DNA of 35,134 nucleotides from Zygnema cylindricum (GCA_037447655.1 JBBHKE010002516.1:1-35134); one strand, 5' to 3'; positions 10,880 to 19,554 are shown, counted from the stretch's first letter. The notes: generated by a model not told the origin, from the letters alone. Program-made: numbers and translations.

Positions 10880-11614
10880 TAGAAAGGTGGGGGGATTGAC
10901 GCACGGACAAAGATTGCTAAGAAGAAGGAGAGAACAAAGGGTAAGCGTAAAGTGAAAGATGACAATGACGAATTATACGTCCCCTTGTCTTCGGATAGCG
11001 ACGAGAGCATCAAGGATGGTGAAGAACCGCTGGAAGACAAGCCCGAACCCGAAATTTTGGAACCCACCGACATCGTGGTGTGGAAAAACGAGGATGATCC
11101 CCCCACCGAGGACGAACAAACCCTGGATAGTGAGGAAAAACAACGTGAGGAGGAATTTGATGACGACGACGTGTTCGGGGCGCCTCCCACGCCGAATAGT
11201 GAGAGAGCCATTATAATGGCTCCACCACATCCTCAACCTCCATACCCGGTTAAGCATCCCGATCGGTTTTTTCCTCCTCCCACGGGAGGGGAGGAAATGG
11301 ACAGCTTCGTGCCTCGACCCGAACATTATATTCCGGCTGCCGAATGGCCGGAACATTGGAGGTATGGTGAACCCCGACCCCTAAACCCGGAAGCGAATCC
11401 TTTTCCGCAAATTCGTGACATCCCCCCCGATGTCACCGCACATCCAACATGGTTGTTTATCTCGCTTGAGGACCGAGGCTCGACCTTTGCCCACATAAGG
11501 CAATTTGATTTGGATGATCCCCGATTAACGTGGGTTGTTTGTGGGGAAGACGGTTTTCGGATGAATGTCCCGGAGTTGCTACATCATCATCATCCGTGGG
11601 ATCCCCGGCTATAA
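10880..11614 (+). CDS. Unknown acidic/proline-rich protein, part 2 of a broken gene in element A
   Basis: The frame is open from just after the TAG at 10876-10878 and includes a GTG at 10952; no ATG is convincing because the frame is probably the continuation of the upstream module. Content in order: a basic cluster KKKERTKGKRK, a strongly acidic region (SSDSDESIKDGEEP; FDDDDVFG), a proline-rich linker (MAPPHPQPPYPVKHP) and a more ordered C-terminal region with aromatic and hydrophobic residues (AAEWPEHWRYGEPRP, HPTWLFISLEDRG, RLTWVVCGEDGFRMN), ending LHHHHPWDPRL. Codon use is balanced, unlike the purine-rich part before it, so this is the best coding candidate belonging to element A. I do not recognise the fold. 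A nuclear acidic protein is an inference. Confidence 0.5.
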
Positions 11615-11619
11615 AACAT

Positions 11620-11895
11620 TCTAAAATATTGTCTAGTAACTCCCGAGGTACTTCCTCTCCGAGATGCTCGTACGACGATATTGCAAAAGTTCCCAATATC
11701 GAAGTGCCACACCCTTGCCTATGGGAAATACAAAGGGTTCCGCCACCGATTAGGCCACCGTCACCACCAAAAGGAGAGGATTTCCCTTTAATAATCACTG
11801 CATTCACTCAACAAGTAGTGGCTCAACAAGAACAAATAAGAGCAGATCGAGAGCAACTGATGAGGCTCACACGGGCATTGTTAAGAAAAAAATAA
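11620..11895 (+). CDS. C-terminal segment of the same unknown gene, shifted frame
   Basis: The +1-frame ORF overlapping the previous one (open from 11530) gains protein-like content after about 11620: SNSRGTSSPRCSYDDIAKVP, a proline-rich stretch (PPPIRPPSPPKGE) and a final coiled-coil-like helix (QQVVAQQEQIRADREQLM) ending LLRKK. It probably continues the protein after a frameshift or a short intron near 11600-11620. The terminal helix suggests oligomerisation. No named family. Confidence 0.4.
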   Translation, partial: SKILSSNSRGTSSPRCSYDDIAKVPNIEVPHPCLWEIQRVPPPIRPPSPPKGEDFPLIITAFTQQVVAQQEQIRADREQLMRLTRALLRKK

Positions 11896-12003
11896 CGCTA
11901 ATTGGTATGTTTTTTTTACTAACTCTTACTCCACTCTATCACTTCCCATGTTTCACCCACTCACTTACTTGTTTAATGTCGTCGCTCAATCTTGAAATGG
12001 CTC
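11896..12003. other. Element A sequence between the unknown ORF and the copia insertion
   Basis: A pyrimidine-rich non-coding stretch. The last five bases (GGCTC, 11999-12003) should be the target duplication of the minus-strand copia; the other copy would lie inside the sequence gap. Confidence 0.4.
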
Positions 12004-12890
12004 TGAAATTCTGTGGTCTCCATTGACCCACACAATGAGCAGCCTATGTAAAGCCTTTAGGATAATATTTGCCCCTTCCACTTTCCCACTGAATAAGTGC
12101 CGCCCAGGCACACAAATATTCTGACCACCCTCAACCCTGTTAGGACAAGACTCCCTTGAGTCAAACGCAAAAAGAATCACTGGATTTGCTCCCCTGAGCA
12201 GTAAGTTATGGCTGGTCAAAGATGACCTTTATAGTTACAAGCTCTCTTAGAGAGAGGTACCTAAATCTCACTAAGTCTTGGTCTGCCTACTCACGACTAC
12301 CTACTACTAAACCCTAGTCCAATAGAAACACTATATAGTACAAGAAGGTACAATAGGAGATGGACTTATTGTACGACCATTGTACGACATGGTCTACAAG
12401 GTGACACTTGTGTAATCGCGAGCCATGGTTCCTCCTCCCATCTTCTCCGGTATCAAATAATGTGGCGCCACGTGGCACCGCGTGACGCTATCTCCAAATG
12501 ACGCCAAAATCTCACTTCGCGTGGCGGCTACAATGTCGGACGTCCGATCAAAACATATTTTACACGGTTCAGATAAGTGTACATGCATGAATTGCTCCTT
12601 TTCGTTAGTCTGCTGTTAATTAGCTGTCGCGTTAATGTTTATATAATTTTGAAACCCGTCACGTGAATCGTTTCCTAGCGCCTTAATGGTTAAGGCGCTC
12701 GGCTATAGAAAATTTAGAGGTCGCAAGTTCAAATCTAGACCTACGCAACATTTTAGTAAAATATACTTTACTTCAAAATCTGCCACTTTCTCAATATAGC
12801 GACAGCCATGGCGCGCCTTTGATCCTCACTCTCTTTCTTTAAAGCAAAACTAAAATAGAGAAGTGAACTATTAATTACCTCTTTTCAACA
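12004..12890 (-). mobile_element. 3' LTR of a minus-strand copia retrotransposon
   Basis: Read on the minus strand it starts TGTTGAAAAG at 12890 and ends GAATTTCA at 12004 (TG...CA). It shares with the 19555 copia LTR, in order: the antisense tRNA-like block (12680-12750), the dyad CTCTCTAAGAGAG (12254-12242), TATA-like CTATAAAGG (12234-12226), a GACTC-N4-GAGTC hairpin (12162-12149), and a final ATG-GAG segment (12023) 20 nt before the LTR end. It directly follows RNase H coding sequence on the same strand, so it is a 3' LTR. Clearly diverged from the other copies, so a separate lineage. Confidence 0.75.
12684..12745 (+). other. tRNA-like block inside the copia LTR, antisense to the LTR
   Basis: TTAATGGTTAAGGCGC resembles a pol III A box / D arm, and GGTCGCAAGTTCAAATC resembles a B box / T arm with a degenerate T stem. 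No good 7-bp acceptor stem is present, so it is not a functional tRNA. Equivalent antisense blocks occur in the other related LTRs (see findings). Confidence 0.5.
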
Positions 12891-13095
12891 GGCTCTAAAT
12901 TCCTAGTCACTTTTCAATTTTAATCCACAGTTTTCTCTACAATAAATAAACTTAGGGGAAGGCACTGGTTTTGTCATCGTGTCTGCAATCATTTCTCTAT
13001 CAGTTTTATGAACCAGTTTAATTATTTTTTTTTCTACCTTCTCTCTAACAAAGCTTAGTCTAATATCCATATGCTTAGCTTTGAAGTGATGTTTC
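12891..13095 (-). pseudogene. Copia RNase H C-terminus, cut by the sequence gap
   Basis: On the minus strand, from the gap edge, the frame reads HHFKAKHMDIRLSFVREKVE and continues through ...MTKPVPSPK and CGLKLK to a stop. This matches residue for residue much of the end of the RNase H in the copia at 24573-24887 (HHFKAKHMDIRLNFVREKVE, MTKPVPSLK, CGLKLK). It is the last part of a copia Pol; the catalytic residues would be in the gap. It directly precedes the 3' LTR at 12890. Confidence 0.8.
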
Positions 13096-13980
13096 NNNNN
13101 NNNNNNNNNNNNNNNNNNNNNNNNNNNNNNNNNNNNNNNNNNNNNNNNNNNNNNNNNNNNNNNNNNNNNNNNNNNNNNNNNNNNNNNNNNNNNNNNNNNN
13201 NNNNNNNNNNNNNNNNNNNNNNNNNNNNNNNNNNNNNNNNNNNNNNNNNNNNNNNNNNNNNNNNNNNNNNNNNNNNNNNNNNNNNNNNNNNNNNNNNNNN
13301 NNNNNNNNNNNNNNNNNNNNNNNNNNNNNNNNNNNNNNNNNNNNNNNNNNNNNNNNNNNNNNNNNNNNNNNNNNNNNNNNNNNNNNNNNNNNNNNNNNNN
13401 NNNNNNNNNNNNNNNNNNNNNNNNNNNNNNNNNNNNNNNNNNNNNNNNNNNNNNNNNNNNNNNNNNNNNNNNNNNNNNNNNNNNNNNNNNNNNNNNNNNN
13501 NNNNNNNNNNNNNNNNNNNNNNNNNNNNNNNNNNNNNNNNNNNNNNNNNNNNNNNNNNNNNNNNNNNNNNNNNNNNNNNNNNNNNNNNNNNNNNNNNNNN
13601 NNNNNNNNNNNNNNNNNNNNNNNNNNNNNNNNNNNNNNNNNNNNNNNNNNNNNNNNNNNNNNNNNNNNNNNNNNNNNNNNNNNNNNNNNNNNNNNNNNNN
13701 NNNNNNNNNNNNNNNNNNNNNNNNNNNNNNNNNNNNNNNNNNNNNNNNNNNNNNNNNNNNNNNNNNNNNNNNNNNNNNNNNNNNNNNNNNNNNNNNNNNN
13801 NNNNNNNNNNNNNNNNNNNNNNNNNNNNNNNNNNNNNNNNNNNNNNNNNNNNNNNNNNNNNNNNNNNNNNNNNNNNNNNNNNNNNNNNNNNNNNNNNNNN
13901 NNNNNNNNNNNNNNNNNNNNNNNNNNNNNNNNNNNNNNNNNNNNNNNNNNNNNNNNNNNNNNNNNNNNNNNNNNNNNNNN
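13096..13980. other. Assembly gap (885 N)
   Basis: Unsequenced. On the left it interrupts a minus-strand copia element, whose 5' part should lie inside. On the right it interrupts a plus-strand ORF of element A. The true length is unknown and is probably several kb if the copia is complete. Confidence 0.95.
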
Positions 13981-14253
13981 GTAGAACTTACAGCCGGAGA
14001 ACTTCCTCACCAGTGTGGATTGTCATTAAAGGATGGCAAATGGGAGGAGAGCATGCTTACGCAAGATTTGCAAGTCATAATAATGAAATGGCGAAATCAT
14101 TTCGATGGCGATGAGGTGCCACCTCCTTCGGCTCCCACACGAGATTTACTCCAACTCCTTCAAGAGGCCGACATTCAAGATGATGAAGCCATTCATGACG
14201 AAGACTTGAAGGAATACAGTGATTATGAGGCACTTTTTAGAGAGGTGGTTTAA
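13981..14253 (+). CDS. C-terminal end of an unknown element-A protein, 5' part in the gap
   Basis: The frame is open from the gap edge and ends TAA. About 90 residues are visible: VELTAGELPHQCGLSLKDGK, a helix-like segment (TQDLQVIIMKWRNHFDGDEV), a short proline-rich hinge (VPPPSAPT) and an acidic helical tail (RDLLQLLQEADIQDDEAIHD ... YEALFREVV). Codon use is balanced and the frame looks genuine. The acidic C-terminal tail is compatible with a transposase or cargo protein, but no DDE or zinc-finger residue is in the visible part. It could be a separate gene of A or a later exon of the 10880-11895 gene. Confidence 0.6.
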   Translation, partial: VELTAGELPHQCGLSLKDGKWEESMLTQDLQVIIMKWRNHFDGDEVPPPSAPTRDLLQLLQEADIQDDEAIHDEDLKEYSDYEALFREVV

Positions 14254-14552
14254 TTAGGAATGGCGGTAAAATGGATTATGGGCCGTTCGCAAAACTTTTT
14301 ACTAATAGTGTGGATTTTTTTGTAATATTTTTTTTTAGGTTTTTTTGATAGGTTAATACATTTACTTTTCTTTTACTGCAGTATGCAGTATACATTGTAT
14401 TTTTTTCTTTGACGATGAATATTATATATCCCTCTTTCATTTTTTTTGTTTTCATATTGTTTATGATACATGAATGGCCAAAAATGTGGATGAAATGTAT
14501 TTATAATGACGGTGTAAAATCGTTTCTATGTTTGGAGTATCATTCTCCCATT
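14254..14552. other. 3' non-coding region of element A
   Basis: A T-rich stretch after the stop at 14253 with no gene. It leads directly into the hairpin tandem array. The 63-residue frame at 14409-14600 runs into the first repeat unit and is not supported. Confidence 0.5.
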
Positions 14553-15205
14553 CAGCGACGAGACAGTCTCGTCGCTGAGTACCATAAGACCTTGTTTTGA
14601 CTCAGTGTTTGTGCTGAATGGTGAAAAATGAAACATGCCATTCAGCACTGACGATTTGTCCTTGTTGAGTGGCAGGATAGAAAAAAGAATCATTCAGCGA
14701 CGAGATAGTCTCGTCGCGACGAGAAAGTCTCGTCGTTGACTACCATAAGACCTTGATTTGACTCAATGTTTGTGCTGAATGGTGAAAAATGAAACATGTC
14801 ATTTAGCACTGAGAAATTGTCGTTGTTGACTTGCAGGATAGAAAAAAATACAATTCAGCGACGAGATAGTCTCGTCGCGACGAGACAGTCTCGTCGCTGA
14901 GTACCATAAGACCTTCATTTGACTCAGTGTTTGTGCTGAATGGTGAAAAATGAAACATGCCATTCAGCACTGAGGAATTGTCGTTGTTGACTGGCAGGAT
15001 AGAAAAACATACCATTCAGCGACGGGATAGTCTCGTTCCGACGAGACTGTCTCGTCGCTGAGTACCATAAGACCTTGATTTGACTCAGTTTTTTTGCTGA
15101 ATGGTGAAAAATCAAAAATGCAATTCATCACCGAGGAATTCTCGTCGTTGACAGGCATAATAATAAAAAAAAACCATTCAGTGACGAGACAATCTCATCG
15201 CTGAG
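14553..15205. repeat. Tandem array of ~161-bp units, each with two hairpins
   Basis: Units start with CAGCGACGAG-type palindromes at 14553, 14695, 14856, 15017 and 15179 (spacings 142, 161, 161, 162). The first hairpin is CAGCGACGAGAC/GTCTCGTCGCTG; in units 2-4 it is doubled as GACGAGA..GTCTCGTCGCGACGAGA..GTCTCGTCG. The second is an 11-bp perfect stem GTGCTGAATGG/CCATTCAGCAC (14611-14621 and 14638-14648) around a 16-nt loop. Units are about 90% alike; the last is truncated. The minus-strand frames at 14803-15158 are repeat artefacts. Confidence 0.85.
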
Positions 15206-15377
15206 TACCATAAGGGAGAGAGAGACATAGAAAAAAATGGAGATTGACTGATATAAATAATAAAATGAAAATAATGTGACATATTCAAAAAAATAGAGTG
15301 AGAAAAACAATCACATGTGTGACAACGAAAATAGTTAACAATGACCACGCACTTCATCAATTGTATCGCTTAACATT

Positions 15378-16439
15378 TGTTGTTCATAGCCCTTTTCAGC
15401 CATGAATGTACCCTCGGAAGCACCACAGACTACCCCAAAACAGCCTCCTTTGGTTCCACTCAGAATTCTACAGAATAACAAAACCAAGCTGAAACTACTC
15501 AACTAGATATTTCCTACTCCACTTAGTATTCCCACCAAATTTCATATAATAATACCAAACCGAATAATCACAACACTCAGTCAAAGTTGCAGAAAAAACA
15601 GCCTGCCAGAACTTTGTTAAATCTGACCAACTTCACAATGAAGCCCCAAGCAAATAAGACACACAATAGGTCTGCAAATTTGCCACAATATTTCCCACAC
15701 AATAAGGAACACACATGCAAAATTCCAGATAATTCTGCCATTAAAATTGAGAGCAATTCTCAGATGAAATTCCCAAAAAAGAACAGAAACAGTTTCTGTC
15801 CAAAAAGTTCCTAAGTCTAGAAATGACTAAGTCCAACAAATATACAATACAGCTTACTACTAACTGTACGGGGCATACCAGCCGTACGTAATCAATCAAC
15901 TACCTCTATTAATGTGAGTGTACCTGAGATCTACACTAATATTTAAATACACAAGACAAAACATTGTTAAATATTTACACGTCGTACGAATTCCGTCAAA
16001 CGAATCAGGACCGTCCAAAATAAATATCATGTGATGGACGCGATTTCGCGTCCCTCACCAAACTGACGGCGCTGCCGTCCGTAGCTCCGGTGGCGTCCAA
16101 TTCATCACATGTTGACTGCCGCATTATGTTTCGTATGGCCGACGTACAATTTAAATCATTTCGAATGTTAATCATCGGATCGCTTCGCGATCCGCCGTCC
16201 ATTTCTCCAACACATTCAACACTTTCGTCTATGTTTCTTCGCGTCACTTGAAGTCCAATTCCGTACGTTCAATACTCTTAGTACTTAGTACGCAAGGTGC
16301 TATGGCTGCGATGTGACCAGCGCAGCATGGCAGCACAATATCTTTTTCATACATGCTGCTATGTCTGCGGTGTGACTAGCGCAACATGGCAGCATAGCAA
16401 TGTGATATAGAGAGGACTAAAGGTTTCCAAAAACCAACA
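15378..16439 (-). repeat. 3' LTR of the TR-GAG element
   Basis: Length 1062 bp. On the minus strand it starts TGTTGGTTTTTGG at 16439 after the purine tract and ends GAACAACA at 15378. Near its start it has two imperfect tandem copies of a GCTGCG...CGCAGC dyad (16299-16405). The 75-residue frame at 15587-15814 and the 80-residue frame at 16005-16247 are present in both LTRs; they probably reflect LTR identity, not genes. Confidence 0.9.
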
Positions 16440-16460
16440 CTCCCCCAAACCTTTAAACTC
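16440..16460 (-). other. Polypurine tract of the TR-GAG element
   Basis: On the minus strand AAAGGTTTGGGGGAG lies directly before the LTR start TGTTGG at 16439. Such a tract primes plus-strand DNA synthesis in LTR elements. Related GGGGGAG motifs recur upstream (at 16721 followed by TGTTG, and at about 16583). Confidence 0.7.
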
Positions 16461-17095
16461 TCTCATCCACTAAGTCCACATCCTCCCCTTCTTCTTTTTT
16501 GCTCAACCGGTACCATCGCTTCCGCTAACGTTACCACTGCTTCAACTAATTCCGTACATCCCAAGCAATTAGTACCATTACTCCCCCAATTCGCAGATCC
16601 ATTCGAAAAAAAACCCTAAATCAAGATAGCATTAGAATCTTATACTGTACCCACGAAAACATTTTGTACGCACGAAACGACACGCCCTCATGAAACTGAC
16701 TTTTCAAAACAACACTCCCCCGAAAATTTAGTTTCGTGCATCCAGAATGAAATATGTCGCTTGTTAAAAATAACTGTACCTTTTCGTACCTACCAATTTC
16801 TTCCATTTTTCCCTTTCGTTCAAACGTCACCATTGCTTCCGCTGCGCTGCGTTGGTGCGTTGCGACGCGAATTGCTTTTGCCGATTCACCACTGCTCCAG
16901 CTGCGTTACAGCTCCAGCTTTCTTCTGCCATTTCTTCCAAAAATGCGTCCTCTCCAAAAACCATTGCTACCGTTGTCTCTTCTTGAGTCTTCTAAAATTA
17001 AACTTTATTTTCAACTAATTAAAAAAAAAAACAAAATGCAAAATTCGAAATTTTACATATATTACAGAATTTTAATGGTAGTCACCTCCGTAAAC
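16461..17095. other. Non-coding 3' interior of the TR-GAG element
   Basis: No gene is supported. On the minus strand it contains two further GGGGGAG motifs, one followed by TGTTG like the true LTR junction. The plus-strand frames at 16754-17194 and 16761-17018 run antisense and lack recognisable content. Confidence 0.45.
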
Positions 17096-17707
17096 TTACT
17101 TTTCACGCCGTCTTCTTTTAACCACTTTCGGAACATGTTTTCTTCTATTGCCTGTTTTCTTTGTTTTCTTAATGAATTTTTGTGTTTTATGTAAGTTTAC
17201 ATCTTTGTTACCGTTTTCTACCCTTTTAATGTCATGAATTCTAATTCCTGCCTTTTTCTTCACTAATCTCTTCTTCCGGGTTTCTTTTCCTATTTTTCCA
17301 ATTTTTGCATTTTTATTTTGTTTTCCAAAATTACAAACTCCCTCTCTTACCCCAATAATCTGAACATTTTTCCTCTCATCTTCTCTAAGGTATTTAAATT
17401 CCACATCCACATTATTTTTCTGTTCCACTATCACTTCCCCATCTTTTCCTCCCACTCCTTTTACTTCACTTAACTCTCCCTTTTGTAAGCATTTTTCATT
17501 CACCAATCTGTCACCAGAAAAAGTTTCAAAAACCGCGTCATTTTCTGTCTCTTTTTCCTCCACACCATCTTCGGTGACAATTATTCCCCCCCCCTCTGTC
17601 CTCGTTCTCCATATTTCCAAAAATGACGGTCGGCAAATAAACAAATTTCTCGAAAGAAGGTGTAACCCTTTTATCTTCACAATATTTCCTCGGATCAGTA
17701 AATGCAT
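17096..17707 (-). CDS. Second ORF of the TR-GAG element: unknown basic protein
   Basis: A 203-residue ORF in the same frame as Gag, 21 codons after the Gag stop. The middle is acidic (TEDGVEEKETENDAVFETFS) and the C-terminal half very basic (KETRKKRLVKKKAG; KFIKKTKKTGNRRKH; VVKRRRREK), nuclear-localisation or nucleic-acid-binding in character. No CCHC knuckle and no pol motif. The N-terminal part may really belong to the +1 frame (WDNNQVQPPIQRQQ, then KYCEDKRVTPSFEKF), joining this frame at the G8 run (17586-17593 on the plus strand), which suggests an indel there. TR-GAG elements are known for gag only, so an extra ORF is unusual. Function unknown; a nucleocapsid-like RNA-binding role is an inference. 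Confidence 0.5.
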   Translation of the reverse strand: MHLLIRGNIVKIKGLHLLSRNLFICRPSFLEIWRTRTEGGGIIVTEDGVEEKETENDAVFETFSGDRLVNEKCLQKGELSEVKGVGGKDGEVIVEQKNNVDVEFKYLREDERKNVQIIGVREGVCNFGKQNKNAKIGKIGKETRKKRLVKKKAGIRIHDIKRVENGNKDVNLHKTQKFIKKTKKTGNRRKHVPKVVKRRRREK

Positions 17708-17770
17708 TCTGTTGCCTTTGTATAGGGGGCTGAACTTGGTTGTTGTCCCACCCTTCTCTGAAATTTCCTG

Positions 17771-18286
17771 TTAGACATGCACTTTTATATAGAGGACATA
17801 CCCTGAAAGTATGTCCTCATTCCCCCTAATCTTTAGAGCCTCATTATTGGCATCTTCTTCTAAAACACACCTGATTGCTAATAGTAAGTTCCAATCATTT
17901 TTATCAACCTGTTTTAATCTATCTAAAGCACACCTATATTCCTTAGGTAATTCTTTCATAAACACAAAAGCCTTTTGAGCATTTGTAAAGTTTCCACCTG
18001 CAATCTCATTTTCTACAAACAATATTTGTAACCCAATACAGTAATTCATCATACTACCTCCATCATACTTATTCTCAACTATTTTTGTGACACTGCTCAT
18101 CCACTGATACACGGAAGTCTTTTGATATCCACATTCTATTAGCATCCTCGACTTGAAGTAGCTCTCCATCATACTCCTCCAATAGTAATATTTAGAACCA
18201 TCAAATATGGGCAGGGTTGATTCATCCAAAATGGGTAGCCATGGGCGTGGGCCCATAACCTGTTGTTCATAGCCCTTTTCAGCCAT
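17771..18286 (-). CDS. gag: Gag (UBN2/DUF4219-like) of the TR-GAG element
   Basis: About 171 residues from ATG 18286, a start inside the 5' LTR chosen because the copia at 20594 starts the same way; an upstream in-frame start at 18385 would add 33 residues. The ORF reads through the primer-binding site as QVMGP, then shows the copia Gag N-terminal pattern PIFDGSKYYYWRSMMESYF (DUF4219-like) and the helical UBN2-like region (GLQILFVENEIAGGNFTNAQ, FMKELPKEYRCALDRL, WNLLLAIRCVLEED). This resembles the Gag of the neighbouring copia (LATLFIELESAGKYFSEKEK, MKLPDEFENIVNRV). It ends before any zinc knuckle. It would form the capsid of the retrotransposon particle. The ORF is intact. Confidence 0.75.
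   Translation of the reverse strand: MAEKGYEQQVMGPRPWLPILDESTLPIFDGSKYYYWRSMMESYFKSRMLIECGYQKTSVYQWMSSVTKIVENKYDGGSMMNYCIGLQILFVENEIAGGNFTNAQKAFVFMKELPKEYRCALDRLKQVDKNDWNLLLAIRCVLEEDANNEALKIRGNEDILSGYVLYIKVHV
18247..18260 (-). other. Primer-binding site: half initiator tRNA-Met
   Basis: Directly inside the 5' LTR, the minus strand reads GGTTATGGGCCCAC. This is complementary to 14 nt of the anticodon arm and loop of eukaryotic initiator tRNA-Met (GUGGGCCCAUAACC), not to the tRNA 3' end. Drosophila copia uses such a half-tRNA primer. The site is also coding sequence (V-M-G-P). Confidence 0.8.
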
Positions 18287-19322
18287 GAATATACCATCGG
18301 AAGCACCACAGACTACCCCAAAACAGCCTCCTTTGGTTCGACTCAGAATTCTACAGAATAACAAAACCAAGCTGAAACTACTCAACTAGATATTTCCTAC
18401 TCCACTTAGTATTCCCACCAAATTTCATATAATAATACCAAACCGAATAATCACAACACTCAGTCAAAGTTGCAGAAAAAACAGCCTGCCAGAACTTTGT
18501 TAAATCTGACCAACTTCACAATGAAGCCCCAAGCAAATAAGACACACAATAGGTCTGCAAATTTGCCACAATATTTCCCACACAATAAGGAACACACATG
18601 CAAAATTCCAGATAATTATGCCATTAAAATTGAGAGCAATTCTCAGATGAAATTCCCAAAAAGGAACAGAAACAGTTTCTGTCCAAAAAGTTCCTAAGTC
18701 TAGAAATGACTAAGTCCAACAAATATACAATACAGCTTACTACTAACTGTACGGGGCATACCAGCCGTACGTAATCAATCAACTACCTCTATTAATGTGA
18801 GTGTACCTGAGATCTACACTAATATTTAAATACACAAGACAAAACATTGTTAAATATTTACACGTCGTACGAATTCCGTCAAACGAATCAGGACCGTCCA
18901 AAATAAATATCATGTGATGGACGCGATTTCGCGTCCCTCACCAAACTGACGGCGCTGCCGTCCGTAGCTCCGGTGGCGTCCAATTCATCACATGTTGACC
19001 GCCGCATTATGTTTCGTACGAGCGACATACAATTTAAATCATTTCGAATGTTAATCATCGGATCGCTTCGCGATCCGCCGTCCATTTCTCCAACACATTC
19101 AACACTTTCGTCTATGTTTCTTCGCGTCACTTGAAGTCCAATTCCGTACGTTCAATACTCTTAGTACTTAGTACGCAAGCTGCTATGGCTGCGATGTGAC
19201 CAGCGCAGCATGGCAGCACAATATCTTTTTCATACATGCTGCTATGTCTGCGGTGTGACCAGCGCAGCATGGCAACATAGCAATGTGATATAGAGAGGAC
19301 TAAAGGTTTCCAAAAACCAACA
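18261..19322 (-). repeat. 5' LTR of the TR-GAG element
   Basis: Length 1062 bp, the partner of 15378-16439. The differences cluster in the 19000-19030 segment (five changes in about 20 bp); the rest are scattered. The likely Gag start codon (18286) lies inside its last 26 nt. The short frames in it match those in the other LTR. Confidence 0.9.
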
Positions 19323-19554
19323 ACATTTACAAAACATGTAGAATTAAAATCACAGCACCCGCCATTGCAACAACATAAAAATGAATTACAATTATAAAAA
19401 TCTAACATTAAAACACTTGGAAATAGATTCAATCCTTTTCGCCTAAGAATGACAAAGAGGTTCACCGTAAAAAGACTACAATATGTACAACCAACCTATT
19501 TTCAAAATTAAATAAAATATTAGTCTACATGAACGAAATGTACATCGCCCATAT

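Larger units (their letters stand above)
15378..19322 (-). mobile_element. Non-autonomous TR-GAG-type copia element, minus strand
   Basis: Two 1062-bp direct repeats (15378-16439 and 18261-19322) bound an 1821-bp interior. Ends read TGTTGG...CAACA on the minus strand, and the element is flanked by the 5-bp duplication ACATT (15373-15377 and 19323-19327). By eye the LTRs differ at about 14 positions (about 98.7% identity), so the insertion is recent compared with its neighbours. The interior holds a Gag-type ORF, a second basic ORF, a primer-binding site and a polypurine tract, but no protease, integrase, RT or RNase H. This is the layout described for plant TR-GAG elements; mobilisation would need Pol from an autonomous copia. 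Confidence 0.85.

Noticed and set aside
12684-12745. Functional tRNA gene
   Set aside because: A- and B-box-like parts are present but no acceptor stem or proper T stem forms, and equivalents occur in other LTRs.
13071-14114. Long ORFs across the gap on both strands
   Set aside because: They consist mostly of unknown residues; only the short real edges are used.
14553-15205. CRISPR-like array
   Set aside because: Regular palindromic repeats, but the ~161-bp units are alike along their whole length with no unique spacers, and the setting is a eukaryotic transposon.
15587-15814. 75- and 80-residue ORFs repeated at 18470 and 18888
   Set aside because: The pairs exist because the two LTRs are nearly identical; no protein evidence.
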